Positions 49,301 to 60,960 of a stretch of 64,000 nucleotides of DNA are shown piece after piece (the first letter of the stretch is position 1; each line of letters begins with the position of its first letter). A model generated the notes under the pieces. The model was not told the DNA's origin. It saw nothing but the letters and a program-made list of their open reading frames with translations, and did no database searches. The stretch lies in assembly GCA_003993805.1 (NCBI GenBank), contig RSEF01000005.1:22469124-22533123 (forward strand). Reading direction: 5' to 3'. Made by a program: the position numbers and the translations under genes. This stretch comes from Himantopus leucocephalus. Its lineage: Eukaryota; Chordata; Aves; Charadriiformes; Recurvirostridae.

Positions 49301-50925
49301 GCAAGCTGCATTCACACCACAGACGGAAGCACAGAGCGTGCAGGAAAAATTTTTCAGAGTCTGTTGATCTCCTTGCTGTCACCTTGCTCTGCCACCTTGC
49401 AGTGCTTCACTTTACCAGGTAGAAAAAGGAGACCACAACATTTACACACAGATTTCCAGAGGGCAGAAGGCCAAACTGTCATTGTTCAGTTGCTTTGGGA
49501 ACCTTCAGAGAAAGGAACTCAGGAAAGACAAAAGATGATGCTGACCCCAATGGCACCATCATTTTCTCTCTGTGATGTTCCTGGGATGTGTTCTCCACTG
49601 AAGAAACATCCTGCTTCCTATGGTGTTTGGACATAAAATGAGTATTAAGGAGGAATTTTTTCAGGCAGCTGCTTTATTTCTTTTTCTCCAGCTTATTCTA
49701 ACTCTCACCCTCTCCTTGAAATGGCCCACGGGCTTCAGTAGTAGATCCTTCCCTTTCTTTTCCAGATATTAATTAAAGAGCTCAATCTTCAGTGCATTTA
49801 TTATAATAAAATAGCCATGCAGTGTAAAGCAATCTAATTTTCCCTGCTCCACAGAGGCTAACAAAATGCTCGCTTTGGGGCCTTAATATAATGAAAGACC
49901 TGAAGAGTTATTTAGAGCCACACTGAAGATTCACGTGTTTGAGTGGGTCACGGGTGCTTTATTACACCCTCATCAGTACAAAAAAATGCTTATTGTGTGA
50001 TGAGTTCCAGGGTGACAGAAAGCAGGAGGAGCGTGCCAGCACCTCATAGAAAATATGTGCAGTGCTGTCTCTAAATTTTTACCTTCTCCCAGCTAAACAG
50101 CTGCAGAACTGGTTGTGACCCGTGACACAGATGGGATACATAGCAACACATTTCTTCCTGAATGAAACGATAGTGCACTGTACCAGGCCGTACAAATGGA
50201 CAGATGGGAGGAAAGGCTACAGCTTCTTTCTCATAGTTAGTGTGCTCCAGTGCCAATGCTGGGAAGTAAATTTTGCTCTTACCTGGTATTTTTCCTATCT
50301 GAGAAAATGAGGATTTTTGAGATATGGTCATCCTCGCTCAACATTAGATAGTCCACATGAAGAAATCTGTCTGAAATGCCTTATCTGCAGTTTGTACATT
50401 AACAGATAGTAGAAAATCCAACCACAATACACAAAACCATAGGAAACCTGACTTCATTAGTTCATTTGTTTTCAGAACTGCATGTCTATTTACAATGGCA
50501 ATTCTCTTGCAAAGAAGTTCATTGTGTGAAAGTTCTCCTGCATTTATAATCCTCTGCCTGGAACATCCTAATCCTTTGTTTGTACATGGGTGTCTGTACT
50601 TCGAATTGTTAAATCTTTGAAAGAGGACACTTCACAGGCCAACAACCCAAATATGGCTTTGGAGCTTTGGTGTATCAAAATATACATGGGGGACTGATCT
50701 CCCCCTGCCTAGGTAATCATTTTACATCTGTGCAAAATGAACGTCAAGCTTTTCCATTCTGATTCAGTTGAGTTCTGACACCCTTTATGGGTTAGTTTAA
50801 ATGACAGCATAAGCAGCAAGACAACAAAAAATCCAAGTGCTGTGATATGGATAAGCAATAATAAAAAAGATTAGCATTGTGGCTTTCATGCCAGCAATCC
50901 TAATATAACTTACATGCTCTACAGG
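34351..50925. other. Long non-coding stretch with simple-sequence tracts
   Basis: No gene supported over 16.5 kb. Frames up to 145 codons (42035-42472, plus) have no recognisable domain. At 44100-44780 overlapping frames on both strands reflect a locally higher GC content, not a gene. Simple tracts: T run near 36841-36851, A run at 38093-38122, T run near 39602-39617. Two patches rich in homeodomain, octamer and E-box sites at about 47390-47830 and 49740-49990 may be conserved non-coding elements. No interspersed repeat was recognised. Confidence 0.5.
38093..38122. repeat. Poly-A tract with one G interruption
   Basis: Eighteen A residues, one G, and eleven A residues. No element body is recognisable upstream, so it is called simple sequence. 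Confidence 0.85.
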
Positions 50926-51060
50926 AATCACAGGAAAATAGGGACATAGGATTGGCAGGGACTGCCTAGGTCATTGAGTCCAGTCCTCTGCTATCACAGG
51001 CAACAATGTCATATAATCCCTTTCATAAATCCTTTGACTTGCCAATGAAATGCAGTGAAC
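50926..51060 (-). mobile_element. Ancient CR1 3' fragment
   Basis: The plus strand shows a diverged reverse complement of a CR1 3' UTR: 'ataggattggcagggactg', 'cctaggtcattgagtccagt', 'cctctgctatcacaggc'. The pattern differs from the copies at 19122, 20344 and 63597, so it belongs to another, older subfamily. It has no coding part, and both ends fade gradually. Confidence 0.75.
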
Positions 51061-54000
51061 ACAAGGGAGAACACTGCAGCTGTTCAGAAGAGCACAGAAA
51101 AACCCACAGCCTGTTTACAATTAAAAATGCAATTGAAGTTATGCAGATTTTTAATAGGGATGAAACAAAAAGTTTGGTTTAGTTCATCTCTGACTCCAAA
51201 CTTTTCTGGCATCCAGGTAGGAAAGGGTTACATGTGAATATCTGATGCAAGAGATCGGCATTCCTCTTTCACATATAAAAAGGGACAATGAGAACTGAGA
51301 TTTGATTTGAGCACCAGCAAGGTCAAAAAGTGCCCATGGATCTTGAATAAACAAGACTGGTTGAAATACCCCCTTTATATATTGCTTGAAGTATATTCAA
51401 GATGACACTTGACTAGGTTGCCTGTTGGCTCCAGAAAAGGCTAAACAAATCCAGAAGAGGGAACAGACCAGCTTAATTCCTGTTTTGCACAGGATATCAG
51501 AGCCATTCATCTATGACACAGAGTTCTAAGAAAACCACAGGTGTTTCCCAGAAACTTGGAACTCGCTGTTCAATTTGTGATTTGGACATTTAATTTTGCC
51601 TTGCTCCTTTGCAAGTTACATATAAATAACCCATTGCTAGTTGAGTTGGCTGCCAGAAGGCCCAAATTCAATGGCAAGAGAAAGGGATTAGCTGGAATGG
51701 CTTGCTGGGACCGATAAGACTAATGAGGAAACAGCCTGTATTGTAAACTTCTGTAGAGTGCATGTTAAGCCGTTTAACCTTTTGCTGTTTCCTTGCCAGT
51801 GGCTGCTATTTCTGTGTGTATCTTAATAGGAGAAGCATAGGTCTCTCTTTCAGAGCTCTTCATGCTCCAGACTGTATTATTAGCCAAACTATAAGCAGTA
51901 AATACTCAAGACATTTGAACCCATGCCAGAAGCCGACGCCCAGACAGTTTCCTAAGCTAAACAGGTCTGCTCCCTGCTTTCTCCCTACAGGAGGTGATTC
52001 TCAGTGCCACATCGAACAACCAAGGAAGAGATCCACAGCTGCAGAGGACCTTCTCATCAAGCTTTTTCAGTCTGGACTGAGAAATAGCTGTTTTGGTCAG
52101 CACTAGGTAAAAGCTGAGAGGGTGTTTCAGTGGCTCCCTGTTGTCACAAACTCAGAGCGGAAAGAGGAGTGAGTTGGTGAGGGAAAAAGTTTAGACAGCC
52201 CACTAACTTTGCCACAAACTTTGCTCACCCTCAGATATCTTCACTAGTCACTGGTTCATGCATTTTGAAAGAGACAAAGCGGGAATTGAGGCCAAGCCAC
52301 TGTGCCTCTCCCAGAATGTCGTGAGATAACATGATGCCTGTAACATTGTTCTAAAGTGAATACTGCACTTTTACTGCATATTATGCTCAGTTTTACATAG
52401 TATGCGTAGGATTGTATTGTAATTGCTGATTTCCATTATGAAAGGATATGATTATACTAGAGAACCAGTTGCTTGGGATTCTCTAAAGGCTAGACACAAA
52501 AGAGGCACTACATCGAGGAGCTGGTGCTCGTTTAGAATATGTTACAGATGAGATGTTGGGAAAGAGAGGAAAAAGGCCAGTTTACAGAGTCAAGGTACCA
52601 TTCTCTCAAAGATGTTAAAAGGTAACAAGCGGGTGTACATAATGAGCTCCTCTGGCCTCTGAGCTTTGAAAAACAGATGAGAGAAACAAAGAAGTAATGT
52701 GAAAAGTAAATTAAGAGTTAAGGCATTGGCAGAAAATGATAAGTGAACAACTTCTAGACTGGTTTCAGCAGCAGAGAAGACGTGCCAAGGAAAATGATGG
52801 AACTGAAAATTTAGGGGAATAAGAGAAGTAAGAAAAGTGAAGTTTAGTGCTAAATTTATCTGGAGTGTTCCAGTAATGGCCTGACTTACCAGGAAATTCC
52901 TCTTATACTTACTTTGCTCAAAATACAATGTTGATATTTCTCTGTATGTGTATGACAATAATTTCTTGATATTTATACTCAGTAGGCTAACCTTTCTGCA
53001 ACATTCCTGTCTACTTCTGAAAGTTAAATTTTAGTGTGTTTTCTCATAGGAATGAATTGGACAGATAGGTAACTGTTCCCTTGCATGTTTCCATGGCCCA
53101 CACAAAATTGACCCAAATCAGTCATGCACAGAGAGTGCATGCTTTTAAGGGAGGTCAAGAAATGTAGAGGTGAAAAGCACACAGGCAAGTATTTATAAAG
53201 CAAAATAGCCTGGTTTTCACCAAACTGACTGCAGAAAGAATACCTGGGTGCAAAGGCACATGGCAAGCTTAGGAAAGGCTGTGTCAGCAGGCAAACCTAT
53301 TAAATACTCACATTTATTTAAGAAATCCTTACAATATATCTTCATGTCCTTCTTCAAAAGTTTTAAAAAGTTTTAAGAAGTTAAAAGTACTTTCTTAAAA
53401 GCTTTTCATTGTAAGGTTCTTTTGTTCTCACTTCCACTATTAAAAATTAAGACGTACCCTTATCTTCATTGAAATGTATTCATCACATATCACGCAAAAG
53501 TCCTTTCACTCCCTGATAAACATTATATGTATATTCCCTACATTTCCCTGTGACTTCCTTAGGTCCATACTTTAATTAGTTCTTTCCCTTTGAAAAAGCA
53601 GGAAAACCCAGCCTTGTGCAGAGTTCGTAACAGTGTCACAAAGTCTTCACAGTTTCACCACGGTGGGTGTAACTAGTAAGTGCGTGTCTTATAACTTCCA
53701 TGCCTTGTCAGAAAAACCCTGGAAATACCAGACGCTAGCTGGCCTTTGCTTTGATAAAGGAATCTTTAGATTGCTTATTCCAGTAAGTGCTATGCTGATT
53801 CTCCTAATCATTACAAATACCATCAATGTCTCACTCCCTGATGCCAGAACAGAAAATGAAGGTGAGGAAATAAGTGCTATGGGCCTGGGGCAGCACTCCT
53901 CATCTCAGGGCCAGGCTGCAGTGAGATGAGCAGGGACTGAACAGCTGGCCAGATGATGAGCTGAGAGGCGCCGATCTGATGAGTTTCTGCGGTCCCAGGG

Positions 54001-57000
54001 ATACACAGACAGATGTGAAAGAGCACCTCAGGAATAGTGCCTTGAAATGCAAGAGAGAGGGCAGATAACCTGCGCAACACAAACAGATGTACACAGGGAA
54101 GGGCCATTCCATACACTGGGCAAGTATCATGGTACAGGCGTGCGAAGAGGTGGCAAGGCTGACATTTCCTGAGATTAAAGGCAGGGAAGGGATAATTTCT
54201 AACAAGAGCAGCAACAAGTTACAAAACAAAACAAGGTGAGAAGGGAAAGAGAAAATGAGATAAGGCAAGGTCTTCTAAAGGAGGTCCAAGCCAAACTAGC
54301 ATGAGTAAGCAAAACAAAGCAGGGAGAAAAGGACCAGGTACATTCACTCTTATTCATAAAACTAGGAAAAATGCTCACTGCTGCCAAATGTTGGACAGTA
54401 AAGAAAATAAAAGAATAAGGGGTAAAAGAAAGAGTAGCTAATTACGATGTACTTCATGCCTCTCCTTCTAGTAGTTATAGCTGCAGCAGCAACTAACTTG
54501 CTTCTCTTCCTCTGTCATTTTGTACTGACAAAATGCACTCAGGTAGTGAACAGTCCCCAGTGCCTTTCCTGCAGACTAGTACTGTCTACCCATGGAAAAA
54601 CCACCTCCCACATCAGTTATAACAAAGACACACTGTGCTGTTCTGGAGGGAATGAGATGTCACTTTGGTCTCTGGCCATTCAGTCATCAGCTTCCCTGTT
54701 CAGTGCTCTCATAAATGCACTGGTTGATAGTAATAGCGATGGACTGAGGAGAGACATGACTTGTATCTTTCCCAGCTTTCAGCTGGTGCAGCAATGCTCA
54801 CCTGTGTACATGGCACATAAGTGCAGCCTGCTGATAGTTGTCTCAAGTCTACCTCCTGCTGGGCAGAGTTCATTTCTATCTGAAGTACAAGAGCAGAGCA
54901 TATTGCAACTGCGGAAGTGTCACCAAATTACAGCAAGGTGAGCATTTGCAAGGGAAAAAAGGCATGCTAGCCAACAAGCATTTTCAAAGCATGTTAACAA
55001 ATCCAGCTTATCTCACATGCCAGCTCTCCCCCGCCCCATTCTCATTCCCACTGAATAGACACTAATTGAAAATTATGTTTTCAATGTGAAGCCTTTTTCT
55101 AATTTGGTCTTGTTTAGAAGCATTTAGGGATCCTATGGTTTGTTGTATTTCAAAGTGATTTGCATGAACTCCCTGGGGAAGCCAACAAAGGGCACTGTCA
55201 ACATTTTGCTGGCAGACAGCAAGGGTTTCTACTCAGCACAGAATATTCATGTGCTCCAAGGAACACAGATTCTTGGGGTAGAGGAGACAGCTGCAGAGCT
55301 CCAGTGCAAAAGATCTAGGAAAATGCTGTAATATCTGTTCCTCTCCAGGGTTTTTTGCCGTCCTTTAGCAATCCTAACTTCCCTGGTAGGCACAGGAGAA
55401 CTCCACTGAGTATTTAAATAATTAAAAAATATTTTTAATGGGAAAGGTAGAATTGCCAATGCAGTACAGTTAGATGTGCTCACAAAGATGCTTTCCGGGC
55501 TTTAAGTCACATGTACGCATCACATTGCATACTCTAAAATCTTTTAATGGAATTCTATACACTTCTGCACATTTATGACATGTGAGTATACAAAGTATAA
55601 AACATTTTGCATTTACCCAACAAAATATGTAATCATGCGCTCAGGCTTGCATTACACACATGCCTATACATTTGGCACCTACGTGATGCCAGATATTTTA
55701 TATATGCATATATGTGTGCATTACGTGATACATGAGTGTCTTTGCAGATCATACATGGTGCAGGAACAGCCTGCACCTTACAACATGCACCTGAAGGATC
55801 TGCATGCAGCCAGCTATGCCAATAAAGTTCAGATTGCTTATACCTGTGTGCATTAAAAAAACCTGTGTGATTTACTACGTCTTCCAATCAGTATGTATAC
55901 AATACATGCCGGTACATTTATTTACTTAACACTTACTTAACTTGTATTAAAGGGAAAAAAATTAAGGAGTACAGGGAAGTTTTCAGACGACAATTTATTA
56001 AACAGAAAGCCCAGTTCCTATTTTTCTGAGTTTTCAGATTAGTGTAGGACTTGGTCTACTTGCAAAAGTTTAGCTGGCACAGCTAGGTCAAGAACATAAC
56101 AAACTACCCCATCAATTGACATCCCCATAACAACAAGAGTCCTAGAGCTGTGCCAGAAAAAAACCTCTTTGGCAGTCTAGTTTCTCTAGTTCAAGAAATG
56201 GCAGAAGGTTAAAGAATATTTTGCTTTCTTTTTAGGGTAACTGGAGATAGAAATTACCATCAAACTTTTCGTAATGTAACAAAGGCCTGAATCTACTTAG
56301 GACGATTTTTCTCACTAGAGTGGCTCAGAGTGATAGAGGGTTACTACTTAATTCAAATCTAGTCAAGTTCCAAGCAGAAAGGGATTCGCTACTGAGAGAT
56401 CCTATTTCAAACTGTGATTTGGGGCATGGCAGACTGCGGTTTCCATAGCCATGTTTACACAGCCAGCTACAGCCCGCAGTATTTCATCCACGTGGCAGGG
56501 ACCTTTCATTATTAAGTGCTACTTTGAACATATATTGCAAATATTCCAGGTATTCCACCCCCACTGCTGGAATTTTTCTGAACTACCTCTGGAGAACATC
56601 GCCAAAACCAGCTAAAAACAAACCTCAGATCTTCACAATTCTTCTCTTTCTTTTGTCACCGTCTAGCTCCTTCTGCATAGCCAGCGTCATTTTCACACTC
56701 TTATCAGGCAGCATAGACGAAAACAGTGCTCCATGCCATTTCAAATGCCACTGCAGATAAAAAGCAGCTGTGGAGAAGTTTTCACAGCTTGCTGCCATGT
56801 GGCTTCAGCACTGCCAATCTGCTGCTGTGCCGTGGAGCAGCTCTCACGCGGTTTTGGAAGCAGTGGCAACAGCTGTCTCACCAGAAGCAGCCTCAGGAGC
56901 CCTGGAAGGCACAGGACATCAGGCTGCTCAGCATGGGAGCTGGGTCAGCATCCATAGCCAAAATGCTGGTTCTGAACTTATCAAGCAAGAGGCAAATGGT

Positions 57001-59660
57001 GGGGAAGGTCCTGGGACAACCATCAGCATCTACTGAGTTTCTGGGCAAGACAGACCAAATTTTTGGATGTCTGTGTAGGGTTCAGCTCAAAGTCACTGCT
57101 GTCTGCCCAAGCACCAGAGCTCCTGTGGGTAAGCGTGCAGTCCTTGTTTGCCCTGGCTCAGTGTGGTGCAGACAGATTGGACTTCTGTGTTGGAGGTGGG
57201 CAGTGGCATTAAAAAGGTAGTATCAACAGATGTTACGACATTGGCCAATGTTCAGAGCTTGTTGAGGGCTTTGTACACACGTGGTTGGGCATCTGAAAAA
57301 AAAGAAATGCTGGATGTCTATTCTCTTTCTCCTGCACAAGATGTCAGAGGCTTTTAGTAGAAATGTGTACCATTGCCTAGGGCTGCAATACCTGGATGAG
57401 CACAACGGCAGATTTACTAATATGAATGCAGATGGTCTAGAAACAGTCCTGACTCTGATAACACCAAGGGCTCTCAAACTCATATTCAGCAAAACTGCTG
57501 ATTTCTTCCTATCACTGTAACAGGCATTAATGTTGTTCGTATTCTCCCTGTAATTCTGGAGAGAGTGCTCATCCTTTATGTGTGATTAGATCTTTTACTT
57601 GATAACATGCATGCTAGAAAGAAGTTGTTTAATTATTTGTAGCTAAAGGATAACATTAGAAAGCAACTGAGTGTCAAAAGGGGAAATGTTATTGCCTCGT
57701 AGTAAATGAAAATGCTGTGCAGCACTACCTGCTGTTGTTCAAAGAGCCGAGTTTTGCCCAATGCTTGTGAGAACAACATGGAAGTACTCTGTGAGTGCTG
57801 GGAGGCAGCAGTGCACAATTTCTTCTCCAAAGTGACAGTTGCTTGGGACATACTCAAGTGTGCCTTATGTTCCTGCTTTTGGTGATTTTATATTTACGTT
57901 TGATTCAAGTTGTGTCTATGTTGCTTTCTTTGTGTAATATTCCATAAATATTGCTATGAATTTCAAGACCTCAATGGGGTATTGAGAGCGAATACTTCAT
58001 GGATGGTAGCACAAATATTTTATGTAGTTATTTGAAATATTTCACAAAACATCAGATCAGTATTTTATATGGTCTGATTTGTGTGATTCCAGAGTCATAG
58101 CTTATTCAAGTTGTGGAAATACTTCCTCAGAATGGCAGGGAATATTTCATGAAATATGTCATGAATATTCATATGAAATTGCATTGAAAGTTTCATGTCT
58201 AGCCACACTCCGATGTTTGGAAAGTATGTTTTATGGAACTTTCCTTTTGAAAGTTTCCTAAAAATATTACTACCACTTTTCAATTATGCTCGTGTTTAAT
58301 TCAAAACATTTTCAAAAACAGTAACTTTCCTTTTTAATGATTATGTTGAAGTGAAAGGGGTTTTTGCAAGTATGAAAAGCAAACCCAGTCATTCCTTTAG
58401 TGACACAGGCTAGAATGACAGGACAGAAAATCCCATAGTGAATCACAGTAGTTATTGGCACTGATGTATAATCACATTAATAGCAACGATTAAAAGAAAG
58501 ACAAGTACAGAAAGAGGGTCCCTCCCCAGTGCTCATAAGGGATTACTTCAGCATTGCAAGCACACTACCACTTCATCTGTAGCTCTTGTACCTGGATGAC
58601 CAAGACCTCTTCCATGTTGGTATGACAGTCAGTCCTAGAGTTCCTGGTGTTTCAATGCCCTTTCAAGGGTTTTCCTACAAACTGTTGCGTTTTCCATATC
58701 CTTACTCTTCAGCCTCCCCTTACCCATTTCATTACAACTTTCTAAACATCCTCCTCACAGTCTGCCTTCCCAAGGGCCTCTGAACCTCCTCCTTGCCAGG
58801 AGTCTAGAAACTGGCTGAAAGTAAGCAGTGGGTGCTGCTGGGCTACTGCTGCCCTGCTCCAGTATTCTGACCCTGAACTAGCAGCGTGGAAATGCAAATG
58901 CTTGGAGTCAGAATTCAGAGATGAAACCTGCCTGAGTGAGTCCAGAGAAGCAGCCAGCTCATGTTTAAATGTCCCAGGAGGTAGAAGGGATCATGGCACG
59001 GCAAGTCGATGACGACCACGCTAGCAGAGAGGCACAATTCATCCAAACTTGAGCCTGTAGAAAATTAATATCCCAATCATTTTATATCTTCTTAAAAGGA
59101 GGATGGCGTACTCATCACCTGTCCCATTAATTTGCAGAATTGTATATGTGTGGAACTTTTCAACAAAAGTAGAATAAACTCAGTATAAACCAGTCATCTG
59201 TCCTCCTTCCACAGATGCTCTTTGAGCAGAACAATTTGTAGATGCTACATCCATTTTTAAGTCTTTTTGCCAAATATTATATTTCACAGTCACATTTTTC
59301 TACCCTTCGAGATGTTTCCTCTCTATTACTGCTGTGTGAATGTTCCACACAGACAAGAGAACCAAATTGACTCTGGCAAGGGCTGAGTTTTCAATCTTTA
59401 CACAACCTTGCCTGTGTGGAAAGGCACACAAAATTCTGGGCTGCAAATAATAGTGCCAATTAGCTATAGTTAACATGCAAGGCACAAGTGCTTTGTCAGG
59501 GCTATGGTGGCTTCTGAACTACAGAACAGAGTGAGCATTACTAACATGCTCACAAATCATTTAAAAGAGTACTCTAAAATTACTACGCACCGTAGCAGGG
59601 TAAACAGTAAGACGGGTATAATCAGGCTGCTATTACATGTACAAAGGTAGCAACCTGGAG
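51061..59660. other. Non-coding stretch, no gene supported
   Basis: Two 164-codon frames (54447-54941 and 56726-57220, plus) are the longest here. Neither shows a known domain, and the second overlaps other open frames in a GC-richer patch. An exon-like segment at 51991-52106 has a good acceptor and a fair donor. A 14-15 bp hairpin lies at 53366-53406. A 23-base alternating purine-pyrimidine run is at 55699-55721, and two short AT palindromes are at 58142-58157 and 58161-58172. No repeat family recognised. Confidence 0.55.
53366..53406. repeat. AT-rich inverted repeat (hairpin-forming)
   Basis: Arms 'aaaagttttaagaa' (53366-53379) and 'ttcttaaaagctttt' (53392-53406) pair over 14 bases with one bulge and enclose a 12-base loop. 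It is probably fortuitous in AT-rich DNA, although the arm length is above what is seen around it. Confidence 0.75.
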
Positions 59661-59724
59661 AAAAAAGAAAAAAAAAAANAAAAAAAAAAAAAAAAAAAAA
59701 AAGAAAAAAAAAAGAAAGAAAAAG
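59661..59724. repeat. A-rich / GAAA tract with one undetermined base
   Basis: About 60 bases of A with scattered G, with an N at 59679. It ends in GAAAGAAAAAG. No element body was recognised next to it. Homopolymer length here is unlikely to be reliable. Confidence 0.85.
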
Positions 59725-59934
59725 ACCCCAACCTTATTTCTCTAATCTCATTTTCCAGCTGAATTTGGAGATGTCACTTGAACAGCCTGGGTGTAAGGTT
59801 TTTTTCAGACGGCAACGCAACACAGTTCTCAATACTGCAAGGAAATCATTTAATAAAGGCTCGGTATTGTTCTGTTTACGGGAGCTGACACCTCTTGATT
59901 AGACCCCCGTCTCCCCTTTTCAGAGAGGGAAACT

Positions 59935-60024
59935 GGCAGCTCCGGCGGGAGCCGCGCTGGGAGCGACCGGCTGCATCTGCGGGGGCAGAGCGCCGCCTGC
60001 TGCCGCTGCGGGGCCTCGGCTGCG
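59935..60024. promoter_or_regulatory. CpG-dense block, possible small CpG island
   Basis: About 14 CpG dinucleotides lie within 90 bases, in a window where CpG is otherwise rare. The block (for example 'gggagccgcgctgggagcga', 'gcagagcgccgcctgctgcc') leads directly into the G-rich minisatellite. CpG clusters in vertebrates usually mark unmethylated promoters. No TATA box or known start site is evident, so direction and gene are unknown. A consensus splice donor on the plus strand lies about 1 kb downstream (60989). Confidence 0.45.
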
Positions 60025-60472
60025 GGGCCTGGGCTGCGGAGCCTGGGATGGGGGGGCCTGGGATGGGGGCCTGTGCTGAGGGGCCTGGGCTGCGGGGCCT
60101 GGGATGGGGGGGCCTGGGATGGGGGCCTGTGCTGAAGGGCCTGGGCTGCGGGGCCTGGGATGGGGGGGCCTGGGATGGGGGCCTGTGCTGAAGGGCCTGG
60201 GCTGCGGGGCCTGGGATGGGGGGGCCTGGGATGGGGGCCTGTGCTGAAGGGCCTGGGCTGCGGGGCCTGGGATGGGGGGGCCTGGGATGGGGGCCTGTGC
60301 TGAAGGGCCTGGGCTGCGGGGCCTGGGATGGGGGGGCCTGGGATGGGGGCCTGTGCTGAAGGGCCTGGGCTGCGGGGCCTGGGATGGGGGGGCCTGGGAT
60401 GGGGGCCTGTGCTGAAGGGCCTGGGCTGCGGGGCCTGGGATGGGGGGGCCTGGGATGGGGGCCTGTGCTGAA
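60025..60472. repeat. 56-bp G-rich minisatellite, eight copies
   Basis: Units start at 60025, 60081, 60137, 60193, 60249, 60305, 60361 and 60417. Units 2-8 look identical. Unit 1 differs at two positions (cggagcc, and gag instead of gaa at its end). Each unit is built from four submonomers of 13-15 bases, all versions of GGGGCCTGGGCTG. Because 56 leaves remainder 2 when divided by three, every third unit returns to frame. The minus strand has no stop in any frame, so it gives a 216-codon Pro-rich frame (60526-59876) with a 56-residue period. That frame is best explained by composition. The G runs on the plus strand fit G-quadruplex rules many times over. Confidence 0.95.
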
Positions 60473-60960
60473 GGGCCTGGGCTGCGGGGCCTGGGCTGAA
60501 GGACTTGCGCTGTGGGGCCTCAGCAAAGGGGCCTGTGCTGCAGGGCCTGTGCTGCGAGGCCTGGGCTGCAGGGCCTGGGCTAAGGGGCCTGCGCTGTGGG
60601 GCCTCAGTGAAAGGGCCTGTGCTGCAGGGCCTGGGCTGCAGGGCCTGGGCTGTGGGGCCTCAGTGAAGGGGCCTGTGCTGCAGGGCCTGGGCTGCAGGGC
60701 CTGGGCTGTGGGGCCTGCGCAGTGGAGCCTGGGCTGGGGGGCCTGGGCTGCAGATCCTTGGCTAAGGGGACTGGGCTACAGGGCCTGGGCTGCGGGCCCT
60801 CAGCTGCAGAGCCTGCGCTGCGGGTGCTGAGCCCCGGGTGCTGGGCTGCCAGTCTTGGGCTACTGCAGGGCCTGGGCTGTGGGTCCTACACTGCTGGCCC
60901 TGCACTGGCAGGGCCTGGGCTGCTCGTCCTCATGCCAGGCTGCTCATCCTCATACCAGGG
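60473..60960. repeat. Degenerate GGGCCTGGGCTG monomer array
   Basis: Directly after the 56-bp array the same 12-13 base submonomer continues in diverged form ('gggcctgtgctgca', 'gggcctgggctgcag', 'gggcctcagtgaaa'), with occasional longer patterns repeated (for example around 60590-60690). It looks like the older substrate from which the homogenised 56-bp unit expanded. Similarity fades by about 60960. Confidence 0.9.

Noticed and set aside
54447..54941. 164-codon frame with a hydrophobic N-terminus
   Set aside because: The leader looks membrane-like, but the rest has no family resemblance and the length fits chance.
56726..57220. 164-codon frame in a GC-richer patch
   Set aside because: It overlaps two other open frames on the same strand, which points to composition. 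No known domain was seen.
58142..58172. Adjacent palindromes of 16 and 12 bp
   Set aside because: They are made of AT-rich ATTTCATGAAAT and ATGAATATTCAT words, so symmetry is likely by chance in this composition.
59876..60526. 216-codon minus-strand Pro-rich repeat protein
   Set aside because: It is a by-product of the stop-free, G/C-rich 56-bp array. All frames stay open on that strand, and there is no start context, signal peptide or non-repeat domain.
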